Source of the DNA: Bdellovibrionales bacterium
Lineage (GTDB): Bacteria; Bdellovibrionota; Bdellovibrionia; Bdellovibrionales; UBA1609
Reading direction: 5' to 3'
DNA: 47,300 nucleotides
Assembly (NCBI GenBank): GCA_016716765.1
Contig: JADJVA010000012.1
Location: forward strand, 1 to 47,300
Part shown: in pieces, positions 10,093-17,710 of the stretch
Layout of the letters: every line of letters starts with the position of its first letter
Position numbering within the stretch: position 1 is the stretch's first letter
Program-made: the position numbers and the translations under genes
The notes under the pieces: model-generated
Database searches by the model: none
Seen by the model: the letters and a program-made list of their open reading frames with translations, nothing else
What the model was told of the DNA's origin: nothing

Positions 10093-11216
10093 ATCTCAAG
10101 GGGGGTCTTACCGCGAAAAACTAAATCAGCTTCCCAGAGGAAAATAACTTGTGGAAATCTGCTAGCTCGTTTATTTAGCAGTTCTGTCGCCGCCGGGTGG
10201 GTCAATTCACCGAATCGGGTGGGTCAATAAGTCTGAATCGTGCACTAAACGAGGTTTATGAACAAGATTTTCTAAAATGCTCGTTTGGCTTTCGCCCAGG
10301 ATTGGGTTGTCATCACGCATTGGCGACGGTCAACGCAATCTTATACCGGTTTCGAATGGAACATGTTCTAGAGGTGGATATCCAGGACTTCTTTGGAAGT
10401 CTGAGCCATGAATGGCTCATGAAGTTCCTGAGACTTCGAGTCGGTGACGAGCGAGTACTGAAATTGATCGAGACCTGGCTAAAGGCCGGAGTCATGGTGG
10501 AAGGTAAGTGGCAAGACAACGAGAAGGGGACTCCGCAAGGGGGATCGATCTCGCCGTTGCTTGCAAACGTGTACCTTCATTACGTGTTGGATCTATGGTT
10601 TGCAAAGAAGATCAAGCCAACTTTCAAAGGCAAGGCGGAGCTTATCCGGTATGCCGATGATTTTTGTCTGTTCTTTAAAACTGCATCTGGCCCCGAAAAC
10701 ATGATGCCTCTGCTGAAAGCGCGTCTGGCCCAATTTGGATTGAGCGTCGCAGATGAGAAGACTCACAAAACGAATGTGGGCGTGCGGGATAATACGAGCG
10801 CCCACGAGCGACGGCGGATGACGTTTCTTGGGTTCACGATCTATCGATCAAAGAACCGAAGTCGGACGGCGAGCAAAACGGTGTTTCAGACGGATGGAAA
10901 GCGTCTTAGTCGGGCGCGAGCCGCGATGAAAGAAAAGCTCCACCAAATAAGACATCGTCCAATACCGGACCAAGTAACAGTGATCAACGCGATCCTGCGT
11001 GGGCACTTCAACTACTACGGTATAGCCGGCAACGTCAAAAAGCTGAACAGGTTCAGGCAGACGGTTCTACATGAGTGGAAGTACTCTTTGTCGAATCGAA
11101 GCCAAAATGGGCGAGTTAACTGGGAGCGCTTTCAGGCGATCCTGAGGAAGTATCCCATGGAGTCAGCTAAACTAAAAGTCAGCTACTCCCAGTTATCGAC
11201 TTATGCTCGGCTGTGA

Positions 11217-11309
11217 TGAGACTCTTCCTGAAGAGCCGTATGCGGGAAATCTGCACGTACGGTTCTGTGGTGGGGCCGGTTCAGAAATGGGCCGGCCTAC
11301 CCGATCGTT
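11217..11309 (+). ncRNA. Group II intron domains V and VI, copy 2
   Basis: Same sequence as 2246-2335. The following flank (TTCGACTTAAAG) differs from copy 1 (CTGCAACCCC), placing the intron 3' boundary at or just before CCCGATCGT. Confidence 0.82.
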
Positions 11310-11436
11310 CGACTTAAAGATTGAGCCTGACTAAAAGCTCCCCAATGGCGGGATCAGCCTCCTCGACCGCACAGCTTCGAACCCGCCTAAGTTCTCATTA
11401 GCCCGTCGGCTTTTGATCACTCTGCTGGCGCCAGAA

Positions 11437-13776
11437 CTAATTCTTCGGGCTAAAAAATTTTATGTATTGATTTACACCCAATTCGGCTGCACCACAAATT
11501 CTAGCTATCCCCTTATCAGTTCTATTTACTAATACAAATGGGCCCCCGTTCCCACGTTGTATAGACCATTGAAGCTCTTTGTAACTTTGTATTTTCTCTC
11601 CAAGAGCAATTAAAGACGGATTTGAAAAGTCTGTTTTATTGTAAAGAATTTCCATGAGGTCATTTATCCCTGTTAAAGAGTTGTTAGGATGATCCTCTAT
11701 ACATCTATTCCCACAAGCTTCATCCACTGTTTGACCCATAACCTTGGCTATTTCAATCAGTTGATTACGATTCAATACAGGATAAACTAGTTCGCGGCAT
11801 AATCTTAATTCTGATATATTCTCCCCGTCTAACAAGGCAACAAATGGGGTATAGCCTTCATTTACATAAAATCTCTCTCCTCCAAGGCTTCGAATACTTT
11901 CACCTTCTAGAGATAATTTATCGTTCCAATGGCCATATTCATATGTAACTCCAATATCATTACAGTAACCTACTTTGATAGTCTTCCCTAACAAATTGTC
12001 ACTAACCTGCTTAGGCTCGCTCGTAATTGTGAGCGTTTGATTGCTGATCTGGTTCAAAATGCGCTGTATTTCAACAAGTATTGGTCGTTTATCTAAAGCA
12101 GCACAAGACATAATAGAATTTGGTTCTTCAATCTTACTTGCTACTAGGTTCACTAACTTATAAATGCTGTCCGTAATCTTGTCAGGACTTGAAGAAGACT
12201 CATCCACGGCAATTAGTTTAAGCAGAACTTCACCAGCACAAGCAGCTACAACGTCACTATCCTTTGTTTCAACGGCATGGCTGCAAATTTTCATTATTTT
12301 ACTAAGCAGTTCACCTTTGATTTCTATTATATTCTTAATCGCAGCTGATAAAAATATTAGTATTTGCCTTGAGGATATTCTCCCCGAAATATAAGAATCT
12401 GCGGCTTCGGTAAAAACCCGAGGACTTGTCGGAAAACCACTACTGGAGCCGCTACTACTTTTTCTAGCGCTATACCCACGAAAAGAAGCTCGAGCGGCAG
12501 ATCCACTGGCACTTTTTGCCCATGTGTATTGCTCTTTTTGCTTTTCTAGTCTTTCGGCAAACTGAGCAAGTTTGTCTGCTAATATGTTTAGAGTTTCTGG
12601 GTCTGCGTATTTTTCAAGAATCTCTATGTCTACGGCAACAACTTTTAAGGATAAGGAATAGTTAGAAAAATTTTCGATTTTTATTCTGCTGTGCTGAATA
12701 GCCCTTCTTTCATTTGATTTCGCAAGTTGATGTACAACATTCGACCTAAGGTAAATGTCAAAATCATCACTGGTGAACAATTCATTCGACACAGAAACAA
12801 GTTCATCTACGGAGCGTTTTTCTAAGGCATTTAGAAAAATATATCCTTCTTGTCTTCTTGCAGAATGGCGGCGATCTACGATCACTTCATGTAAGTAGGT
12901 GTAGGTGATCTCAGGTTGTGCTGAATATGCAGCAGTCAAAACTTGACGTCGAAATTCTTTAGCATAGTCTGGCCAGTTGTCTACCGCCAGCAAATTCCTC
13001 TTCTTTAAATCTTCATTGATAAAGCCAAGATCCGATCTGTCAATCACAGGCATCGCGCCCAATGTAAAAGAATCTTCTCTTGAGAACTTTCTAATAAAAT
13101 CGCTAACTTGTATAGTCGCCCTAGCCCCAGCCGGGTCCCTTAGTTGCTTAAGAGAATAATAGGTGATTTTGGTCAGGGAAAATAGGTCAAGTTGCCCTTT
13201 AGAACTTGCTTCCAGAGCAGCCATTACAGCGGTAGCTTCTACTTTACCTGCAGTAGCGAATTCAATTAAAGCATTGTCGATTTTAGAAGTTAAGCGCCGA
13301 ATTTCGTCTTGTATTTCTGGGCTTGCGGGGTCGCAAAGCCATAGACAAGACAGGTTATCGAGAACTCCTCCCTTGCCTTCCAGCTCAACTTTTTCTTGTT
13401 TAAGCAGAGATCTCAGCTGTATCAGAGTAGCGTACAACCCAGAGTCAATATGAGTATCGGCAATTTCACTGATATTCGGTATGAACTGGTTTAGAGTTTC
13501 TATAAAATCAACGTTGTAAATGGTATTGTTCTCTTCAAGTTTACTCACAGAAAGTTTTAGAAAATCAATCTTAGTCCTCGGGTCATGGGCCAAATGCGAA
13601 GCCATGTTCTTCCAGTGACTATTAACAATTCCAACCATTGACGACGTTCTGCCGTTGAGCCATCCATAAACAGATTCTTGATCTATCATTTGTGCCGCTG
13701 ATGCGTGAGCAGAGGGGAAGTAAAGCAGTAATGTAAAAAGGACTGCCAAATAAGTCTTGAGTTTGCAAAGTTTCAT
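11437..13776 (-). CDS. Large secreted protein of unknown function (779 aa)
   Basis: The ATG at 13776 is preferred over the longer reading because GGAGG lies nine bases upstream and a Sec signal follows (LKTYLAVLFTLLLYFPSAHASA). No catalytic motif or domain is recognised. The central part is alpha-helical in appearance, and there is a Ser/Gly-rich linker (SSSGSSSGF) near two thirds of the length. Several cysteines occur in the last third (CNDIG, CRELVYP, ACGNRCIEDHP, RICGAAE), suggesting disulphides in the periplasm or outside. It is AT-richer than the mobile genes on its left. It stands alone between intron copy 2 and an IS66 scrap. Confidence 0.75.
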   Translation of the reverse strand: MKLCKLKTYLAVLFTLLLYFPSAHASAAQMIDQESVYGWLNGRTSSMVGIVNSHWKNMASHLAHDPRTKIDFLKLSVSKLEENNTIYNVDFIETLNQFIPNISEIADTHIDSGLYATLIQLRSLLKQEKVELEGKGGVLDNLSCLWLCDPASPEIQDEIRRLTSKIDNALIEFATAGKVEATAVMAALEASSKGQLDLFSLTKITYYSLKQLRDPAGARATIQVSDFIRKFSREDSFTLGAMPVIDRSDLGFINEDLKKRNLLAVDNWPDYAKEFRRQVLTAAYSAQPEITYTYLHEVIVDRRHSARRQEGYIFLNALEKRSVDELVSVSNELFTSDDFDIYLRSNVVHQLAKSNERRAIQHSRIKIENFSNYSLSLKVVAVDIEILEKYADPETLNILADKLAQFAERLEKQKEQYTWAKSASGSAARASFRGYSARKSSSGSSSGFPTSPRVFTEAADSYISGRISSRQILIFLSAAIKNIIEIKGELLSKIMKICSHAVETKDSDVVAACAGEVLLKLIAVDESSSSPDKITDSIYKLVNLVASKIEEPNSIMSCAALDKRPILVEIQRILNQISNQTLTITSEPKQVSDNLLGKTIKVGYCNDIGVTYEYGHWNDKLSLEGESIRSLGGERFYVNEGYTPFVALLDGENISELRLCRELVYPVLNRNQLIEIAKVMGQTVDEACGNRCIEDHPNNSLTGINDLMEILYNKTDFSNPSLIALGEKIQSYKELQWSIQRGNGGPFVLVNRTDKGIARICGAAELGVNQYIKFFSPKN

Positions 13777-14043
13777 CACTCTGGTCCTCCAAAAATACAT
13801 TGCCGCAAAGATTTGATAAGTCTTGCGTACCATGTAAAAAAATGTCGCTATAGACCCTTTTGGTTCTATTTCCCATCTCTCAGATTGAAATAAAGCTGGC
13901 CTTAGCTGTTCTGTCTCTCTTTCAAGATGTATGCCAAAAGTTTGGATTCATACGAAGTTTGAAAGACTCAACCTGAAGGTCCTCTCGCTTTCCACTTAAT
14001 CAATTACAACTGCCGATTAACGTTAAAACTTTGTAACCCCTGC

Positions 14044-14202
14044 CTAATTCGCGCTTTGACTTGAACGGGTTCTTCTGGCGTAGGCAAGTGGGGTTTCAAG
14101 GGCTTCCCCGTGGGCGACCTTCTGTAGAGACATAAGCAGGAACGTCCTTGGGTCGAGGTCATTTTTCTTAGAGGATTCAATTATTGTAAAAAGTAAAGAC
14201 AT
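14044..14202 (-). pseudogene. IS66 transposase C-terminal remnant
   Basis: Minus-strand reading SLLFTIIESSKKNDLDPRTF and LMSLQKVAHGEALETPLAYA resembles the final helices of IS66 TnpC (usual form YSLIETAKxNGLxPYxYL). Only about 50 residues remain. Its upstream end coincides with the palindromic site at 14201, so the gene was probably cut there. Confidence 0.45.
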
Positions 14203-14218
14203 GCCGTCGATACGGCAC
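14201..14218 (-). repeat. Palindromic 18-mer, site 1
   Basis: Minus-strand form GTGCCGTATCGACGGCAT: two 7-bp arms around ATCG. Flanks AAGTAAA and TTTACTT extend the symmetry. One of six related sites (see 14702, 27846, 41241, 41341, 43791). It bounds the 0.5-kb segment containing the small ORF at 14344. Confidence 0.7.
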
Positions 14219-14343
14219 GTTTACTTGCTCAAAGGCAAAACAAAGCCTAAACCACAAAAGCAGCAAAAATCCAGAAATAATTTTCCTCAGCCAATTTAAT
14301 TCTAGCACTATTTGGGGTAAATTTGATAACCCTCAGATTAACA

Positions 14344-14574
14344 ATGGTGACCTGGAAATATAGCGACGCAAGATTCTCTTCGATACGAAAGGAGTTGAAT
14401 AAGGGGAGCATTTTATCTCGAGCGCGAGAGCCGGCAAGGTTCGGGGGCATCGGTGAATTTTATGGAAGAGACGTATATAAACGAATTCTCGAGTTTAAAC
14501 ACGAAGCCCAGAAGTCTCGAGAGGAACGCACTGTTGTGTTGGAAGTTCGAGAACCAACGCCCATAGGGTATTGA
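14344..14574 (+). CDS. Small unknown protein carried in a palindrome-bounded unit
   Basis: A 76-residue ORF from ATG 14344 (or GTG 14347), with MVTWKYSDARFSSIRKEL and then FGGIGEFYGRDVYKRILEF. A second copy lies inverted at 40912-41111. Many differences between the copies are silent, so it is or was a real gene. In the second copy the ATG is ACG and one CGA codon is TGA. Function unknown; no domain recognised. Confidence 0.55.
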   Translation: MVTWKYSDARFSSIRKELNKGSILSRAREPARFGGIGEFYGRDVYKRILEFKHEAQKSREERTVVLEVREPTPIGY

Positions 14575-14701
14575 GGAAAGTGATAAGTCGCGCAGCCTGC
14601 ATGCCGGGCGAAAAGACGTGCTGAAGTACTTAAGGCCCACTTTATCGAGATTTTCTCCGGCCAAATTTTCGTTTTGATTGTTAGCGTAAGGGCAAGGAAA
14701 C

Positions 14702-14719
14702 GTGCCGTATCTACGGCAC
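14702..14719 (+). repeat. Palindromic 18-mer, site 2
   Basis: GTGCCGTATCTACGGCAC followed by TCATTAT. It lies exactly at the 5' end of the truncated TraK-like frame. The preceding GCAAGGAAAC is close to the minus-strand GCAAGTAAAC next to site 1, so the 14201-14719 segment has inverted ends of about 28 bp. Confidence 0.72.
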
Positions 14720-14727
14720 TCATTATC

Positions 14728-15216
14728 AGACCCGGACTCTCAAGCCTCATTCAATTTCCCTGCGAGATTGACGAAGCCAAGGTGGGATTAAAATCAAGCC
14801 TCGATGTCCAGATTTCAAAAACCCTTAAGTCGGAGCTCGTCTTGTCGGCAAGAACAAACCTCTCAGATCCGACAAATCTCATCGTTCGCTGCTCTCATGG
14901 ACTTTTTGTCTTTGACGTCATTGCCAATCAAAAAAACCACCAAGACGTGATCCGAATTCTCGGCGGAACCAAAGGACCTGTGTTTTTTGAAAAGTCTTTA
15001 GATCAGATGGATCAAAATGGAGAGCGCCAGGACGGAAGTAAAATCAAAAGATCTCCCTCTCTTTCTGAAATACTAAAGAAAACAGCCAAGCCCATCGGAC
15101 GAGTCTCAATTCAGTCAGAAGAAAAGGATCAGATCCTTGTCCATCCATCCAACACAAATTCGTCAGCTCAATTGGACAAAAAAACCAAAGCCCCGATCAA
15201 AGAAGGACAACCTTGA
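14728..15216 (+). CDS. TraK/VirB9-like conjugation protein, 5'-truncated
   Basis: The open frame only starts with a TTG upstream of the palindrome, which is not credible. Real homologous sequence seems to begin right after the site-2 palindrome and TCATTAT with RPGLSSLIQFPCEIDE. The phrase PTNLIVRCSHGLFVFDVI fits the beta-rich N-terminal domain of TraK or VirB9-type type IV secretion core proteins (usual form TTNLIV...VFDL). The gene directly downstream looks like VirB10/TraB; a traK-traB order is normal in F-like systems. The signal peptide is missing, so the gene is probably dead. Confidence 0.45.
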   Translation, partial: RPGLSSLIQFPCEIDEAKVGLKSSLDVQISKTLKSELVLSARTNLSDPTNLIVRCSHGLFVFDVIANQKNHQDVIRILGGTKGPVFFEKSLDQMDQNGERQDGSKIKRSPSLSEILKKTAKPIGRVSIQSEEKDQILVHPSNTNSSAQLDKKTKAPIKEGQP

Positions 15217-15217
15217 G

Positions 15218-16147
15218 ATGAATTCAAAAGCACTACTCTGTATATTTCTATTTCTTGAAAGCTTTAAAGCTTTTGCGTCAAACAAAACTCTCGATGGCAA
15301 TCCCCTCATCGTACTTGAGGATCCTTCTCAAAGTTCGGCTCCAAAAAGTGGAGATGGTCTTCAAGAAGAAAAGCAAAACGAAGACCAAGTGAGTATTCAA
15401 GTTAATCCAAAAACAGAAGCGAAAGCAGAAGTTAAAAAAAGTTCCCTCACATTCAAGAAAAGCAACTCTAAAGCTCGCCCCCCTTTGAGCTCATCGAGCG
15501 GCTTGACCTCAAATCTTCCGGCCCATTACTTGGTGAGTCACTTTTCAAAGCAAATGGATACCGAGAGCTTCACACTTCTTCCCACTGATTCAATCAAAGA
15601 GAAACTGAAGTCCATCTGGCCCGGAGATATTCTCCGAGCTCAAGTCGAGCACTCAGTGATCGCATTTGCCGACGAAAAGGCACCCGTGATCGCTCGGATC
15701 ATTTCGGGATCTCTTGCCTCATCAAGACTTGTCGGATTCTCGCGCCTTGAGTCCAACTCAAATCGAGTCTTCATTGATTTTGAACTGCTCTCTCCAAAAT
15801 CCAAGACCTCTTCTTTTTCCTTTAAAGGAACTGCCCTGACAGAGCTCGGCACTCCGGGCTTTGAGGGAATCTATCACTCAAAAGAGGCCAAGTATTTTGC
15901 GGGTGATTTCATCTCTACTTTTATGGCCGCCTATTTTGACGCTCAGGTCCCAAAATACATGAACCCCTTTGGCGGAACTGTTGAGGACACCTCGATGAAC
16001 TCCGCTACAAAAAAGGCTCTCAGCCAAAGTGCCATGAGCTCGGCTGAGAGGTTTCGAGAAAAGCTCAAAAAGTTTCCTGAGTTCTCAGAACTCAAAGGTC
16101 CCTTTGAAATTCAAGTCCTCGTTCTTGCCCATGCCATTGAAAACTAA
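15218..16147 (+). CDS. VirB10/TraB-like secretion channel protein (probable)
   Basis: A 309-residue protein. ATG 15218 follows AAGGA and is two bases after the preceding stop, so the two genes are coupled. A Sec-like signal (SKALLCIFLFLESFKAFAS) is followed by a charged, low-complexity linker to about residue 110. The C-terminal half has WPGDILRAQVEHSVIAF, APVIARIISG and FSFKGTALTELGTPGF, the order of a TrbI/VirB10 outer-membrane barrel domain. The N-terminal inner-membrane helix of true VirB10 is not clear. The assignment rests on pattern and gene order only. Confidence 0.45.
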   Translation: MNSKALLCIFLFLESFKAFASNKTLDGNPLIVLEDPSQSSAPKSGDGLQEEKQNEDQVSIQVNPKTEAKAEVKKSSLTFKKSNSKARPPLSSSSGLTSNLPAHYLVSHFSKQMDTESFTLLPTDSIKEKLKSIWPGDILRAQVEHSVIAFADEKAPVIARIISGSLASSRLVGFSRLESNSNRVFIDFELLSPKSKTSSFSFKGTALTELGTPGFEGIYHSKEAKYFAGDFISTFMAAYFDAQVPKYMNPFGGTVEDTSMNSATKKALSQSAMSSAERFREKLKKFPEFSELKGPFEIQVLVLAHAIEN

Positions 16148-16169
16148 CAATCAACAAAAGGAGTCACAA

Positions 16170-16496
16170 ATGCCCGTTATCAAACTCAACCCGGAAGCTG
16201 GAAATCGAATCAAGTTTTTCAAGGAACACGCCAAAGGCATGGGACTGAAAAGTTCTGATTGGACAAAAATTATCTCCCAACTTCTCCTCCATGAAAAGGA
16301 GGACGCCTGGTGGAAGCTCATCAACCGATATGCCGAGGAATCTTTTCTGATCGGAAAGGCCATTTCAGATCCCGAGGTCAGAGGAAAACTTCTGGGATTG
16401 GTGAAGTCCTCGCCTCCCAGATCGAGGCAGATAGAAAACAAAGACCACCACATCGCTCCGGAAATTGTCTTAAGAAAACACGGCGAGAGGCTGTGA
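16170..16496 (+). CDS. Small protein of unknown function in the transfer block
   Basis: A 108-residue protein. ATG 16170 follows AAAAGGAG. It reads MPVIKLNPEAGNRIKFF, then WTKIISQLLLHEKEDAWW, with mixed charge, no signal and no membrane segment. It starts 22 bases after the VirB10-like gene, so it is likely co-transcribed. An accessory DNA-binding role is possible from its place beside the putative oriT, but no motif proves it. Confidence 0.6.
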   Translation: MPVIKLNPEAGNRIKFFKEHAKGMGLKSSDWTKIISQLLLHEKEDAWWKLINRYAEESFLIGKAISDPEVRGKLLGLVKSSPPRSRQIENKDHHIAPEIVLRKHGERL

Positions 16497-16534
16497 GAAT
16501 GAAGAGCTTCTTTTTTTCTCCCCATACCCTTGCC

Positions 16535-16566
16535 TGTACCGCGACCTGTACCGCTGGGTTGTACCG
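16535..16566 (+). repeat. Three TGTACCG direct repeats
   Basis: TGTACCG occurs at 16535, 16547 and 16560, with 12- and 13-base periods. It lies in the gene-free stretch between the conjugation-like genes and the replication-relaxation gene, as binding-site repeats near an origin of transfer or replication would. Confidence 0.45.
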
Positions 16567-16638
16567 ATTACCCCCTTCCAAAAGGTATAGGCGCCGGTGC
16601 ACCCGAGGTGGAGTTAAACTATTGAAATTAATGATTTT

Positions 16639-16740
16639 GGGCTCTGGCTATGTACTTCGTCCATTTTGTTGACCACCCACCCCCAACAAGTAGTTGAGGT
16701 CGGGTGGTCAACAAACCGCCAGAGCCCATTTCGGACGAAG
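16639..16740. other. Structured region with pseudoknot topology, candidate oriT
   Basis: Three complementary pairs occur in the order A-B-C-C'-A'-B'. A is GGGCTCTGGC (16639) with A' GCCAGAGCCC (16718). B is CTTCGTCC (16655) with B' GGACGAAG (16733). C is TGTTGACCACCC (16667) with C' GGGTGGTCAACA (16702). All arms are perfect. A-A' and B-B' cross, so an RNA could form a pseudoknot; in DNA the C hairpin could extrude. The location in front of the relaxation and coupling protein genes suggests oriT. Apart from this and the TGTACCG repeats, 16497-16891 holds no gene. Confidence 0.5.
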
Positions 16741-16891
16741 ATTTGTAGTCATATTAAGAGCACAAAAGAAAAGAGATGGAAGGGGGTGGAGGATGGGGAA
16801 GGCGCGCGGGAGCCGGTGTCAAAATGAAAGTTCAATGATGAGTGAGAGATGAAATTCGAAGGTCCGTTTTTAGAGAAGTGAGGGAAAACCT

Positions 16892-17710
16892 ATGATGATA
16901 AATTCAGAGAAATTCAAAAACAATGCTGAGCGACAATTGAGCATGATGAAAGAAGGGAGCGAAGAACTCCCTCAAGGCCGGATTGTGAGGGCAATGGATC
17001 TTCAAAAAAGGGATTTGGAAGTTCTCCAGTTCCTGAACGAAATGGGGCCTGCCACATCTCAACTTATAGCAGCAAAATTCTTTAACTCGATTATCGCATC
17101 AAGAATTCACACTCGATTGAGAATCGCTCGTCGAAGGCTGCAACTTCTCCGTCAAAGTGGGTTCATTCAAAAAGATCTCTGGCAGCTGAGAAGGCCCTTC
17201 TATTTGATAACTCAAAAGGGAGTGCAAGCACTTTGCTCCCGCCTCAATCACTGCATTCATCTGAGCCACTTAAGAAAAGTACCGGAAGATATGGTGCACT
17301 CACTTCAGGTTATCTGGTCTCGAATTGCTCTTGAAAATATGGGCTTGGCCACAGCATGGAGATCAGAGAGAAGAATCGGCCTTGAGGACAAAAAAGACCA
17401 ACTTCGCCAACTCAACAAAATTCAGAAGGTCTATATCCCTGATGGGGTCTACGTCAGATCTGATGGAGCCAAAATTCTCTTCGAGTATGAGCGCACCCAG
17501 AAATCTCAAGCTCGCATCAAAGAGCGATCTCTGATCCTGACCAATCTCGTCGTTAGCATGAAGACTCACTATCAGGGTGTCCATATTGTTTGTGCCAACG
17601 AATCCATACTGGCCCGCTATAAACCTGAAATTCGTATTTGGGATCAAAAAATTCAGACCTTTGAGCAACTGATGACAGATGGAGGAATCAATCATGTCTG
17701 GACAAAGTAA
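16892..17710 (+). CDS. Replication-relaxation family protein
   Basis: A 272-residue protein. The N-terminal third is a winged-helix segment (LQKRDLEVLQFLNEMGPATS, then RRRLQLLRQSGFIQ). The C-terminal half has PDGVYVRSDGAKILFEYERT followed by KSQARI, the acidic nuclease-like signature of the Replic_Relax family (PF13814), which is linked to plasmid mobilisation and replication. The start ATGATG follows GAGGGAAAA. The 3' end overlaps the coupling protein start by 17 bases, indicating translational coupling. Relaxase activity itself is not shown. Confidence 0.72.
   Translation: MMINSEKFKNNAERQLSMMKEGSEELPQGRIVRAMDLQKRDLEVLQFLNEMGPATSQLIAAKFFNSIIASRIHTRLRIARRRLQLLRQSGFIQKDLWQLRRPFYLITQKGVQALCSRLNHCIHLSHLRKVPEDMVHSLQVIWSRIALENMGLATAWRSERRIGLEDKKDQLRQLNKIQKVYIPDGVYVRSDGAKILFEYERTQKSQARIKERSLILTNLVVSMKTHYQGVHIVCANESILARYKPEIRIWDQKIQTFEQLMTDGGINHVWTK

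Larger units (their letters stand above)
7746..10244 (+). mobile_element. IS21-family element 1 (decayed)
   Basis: Terminal inverted repeats are visible: TGGCCGATTCGGC then TTGACCCACCC at the left, and TGCACGATTCAG then TTGACCCACCC at the right on the minus strand, with TG...CA ends. Inside the left end a motif TGACCCACCCAATTC occurs in series at about 7767, 7787, 7811 and 7831, the multiple transposase binding sites usual for IS21. istA and istB follow, both broken. No target duplication is seen because host intron sequence was deleted on insertion. Confidence 0.85.
7564..11216 (+). pseudogene. Group II intron RT/maturase copy 2, split by IS21 with a 223-base deletion
   Basis: The start is the GTG at 7564 after GGAAGGGTAA, giving MKKLEPHSVAGNPGEH. 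The first piece (7564-7745) matches 961-1049 of copy 1 in its 3' part. The second piece (10245-11216) matches 1273-2245 of copy 1 and is open: it contains GTPQGGSISPLL, RYADDFCLFF and the X region to TYARL. It lacks the extra G that breaks copy 1. RT blocks 0 and 1 are lost with the deleted 223 bases. So the two copies carry complementary damage. Confidence 0.88.
7108..11309 (+). mobile_element. Group II intron copy 2, interrupted by an IS21 element
   Basis: The 5' end is set at GTGCGTCAAG (7108), the conserved start of bacterial group II introns, and the 3' end near 11309 after domain VI. The ribozyme 5' domains occupy about 7108-7563, the RT gene 7564-11216 and domains V/VI 11217-11309. An IS21-family element (7746-10244) sits in the RT gene and has removed the equivalent of 223 bases present in copy 1. 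Without the insertion and with that segment the intron would be about 1.9 kb, a normal size. Confidence 0.85.

Noticed and set aside
14674..14727. TTG-initiated start for the TraK-like gene.
   Set aside because: The first codons are palindrome sequence with no ribosome site and no signal peptide; a truncation is more likely.
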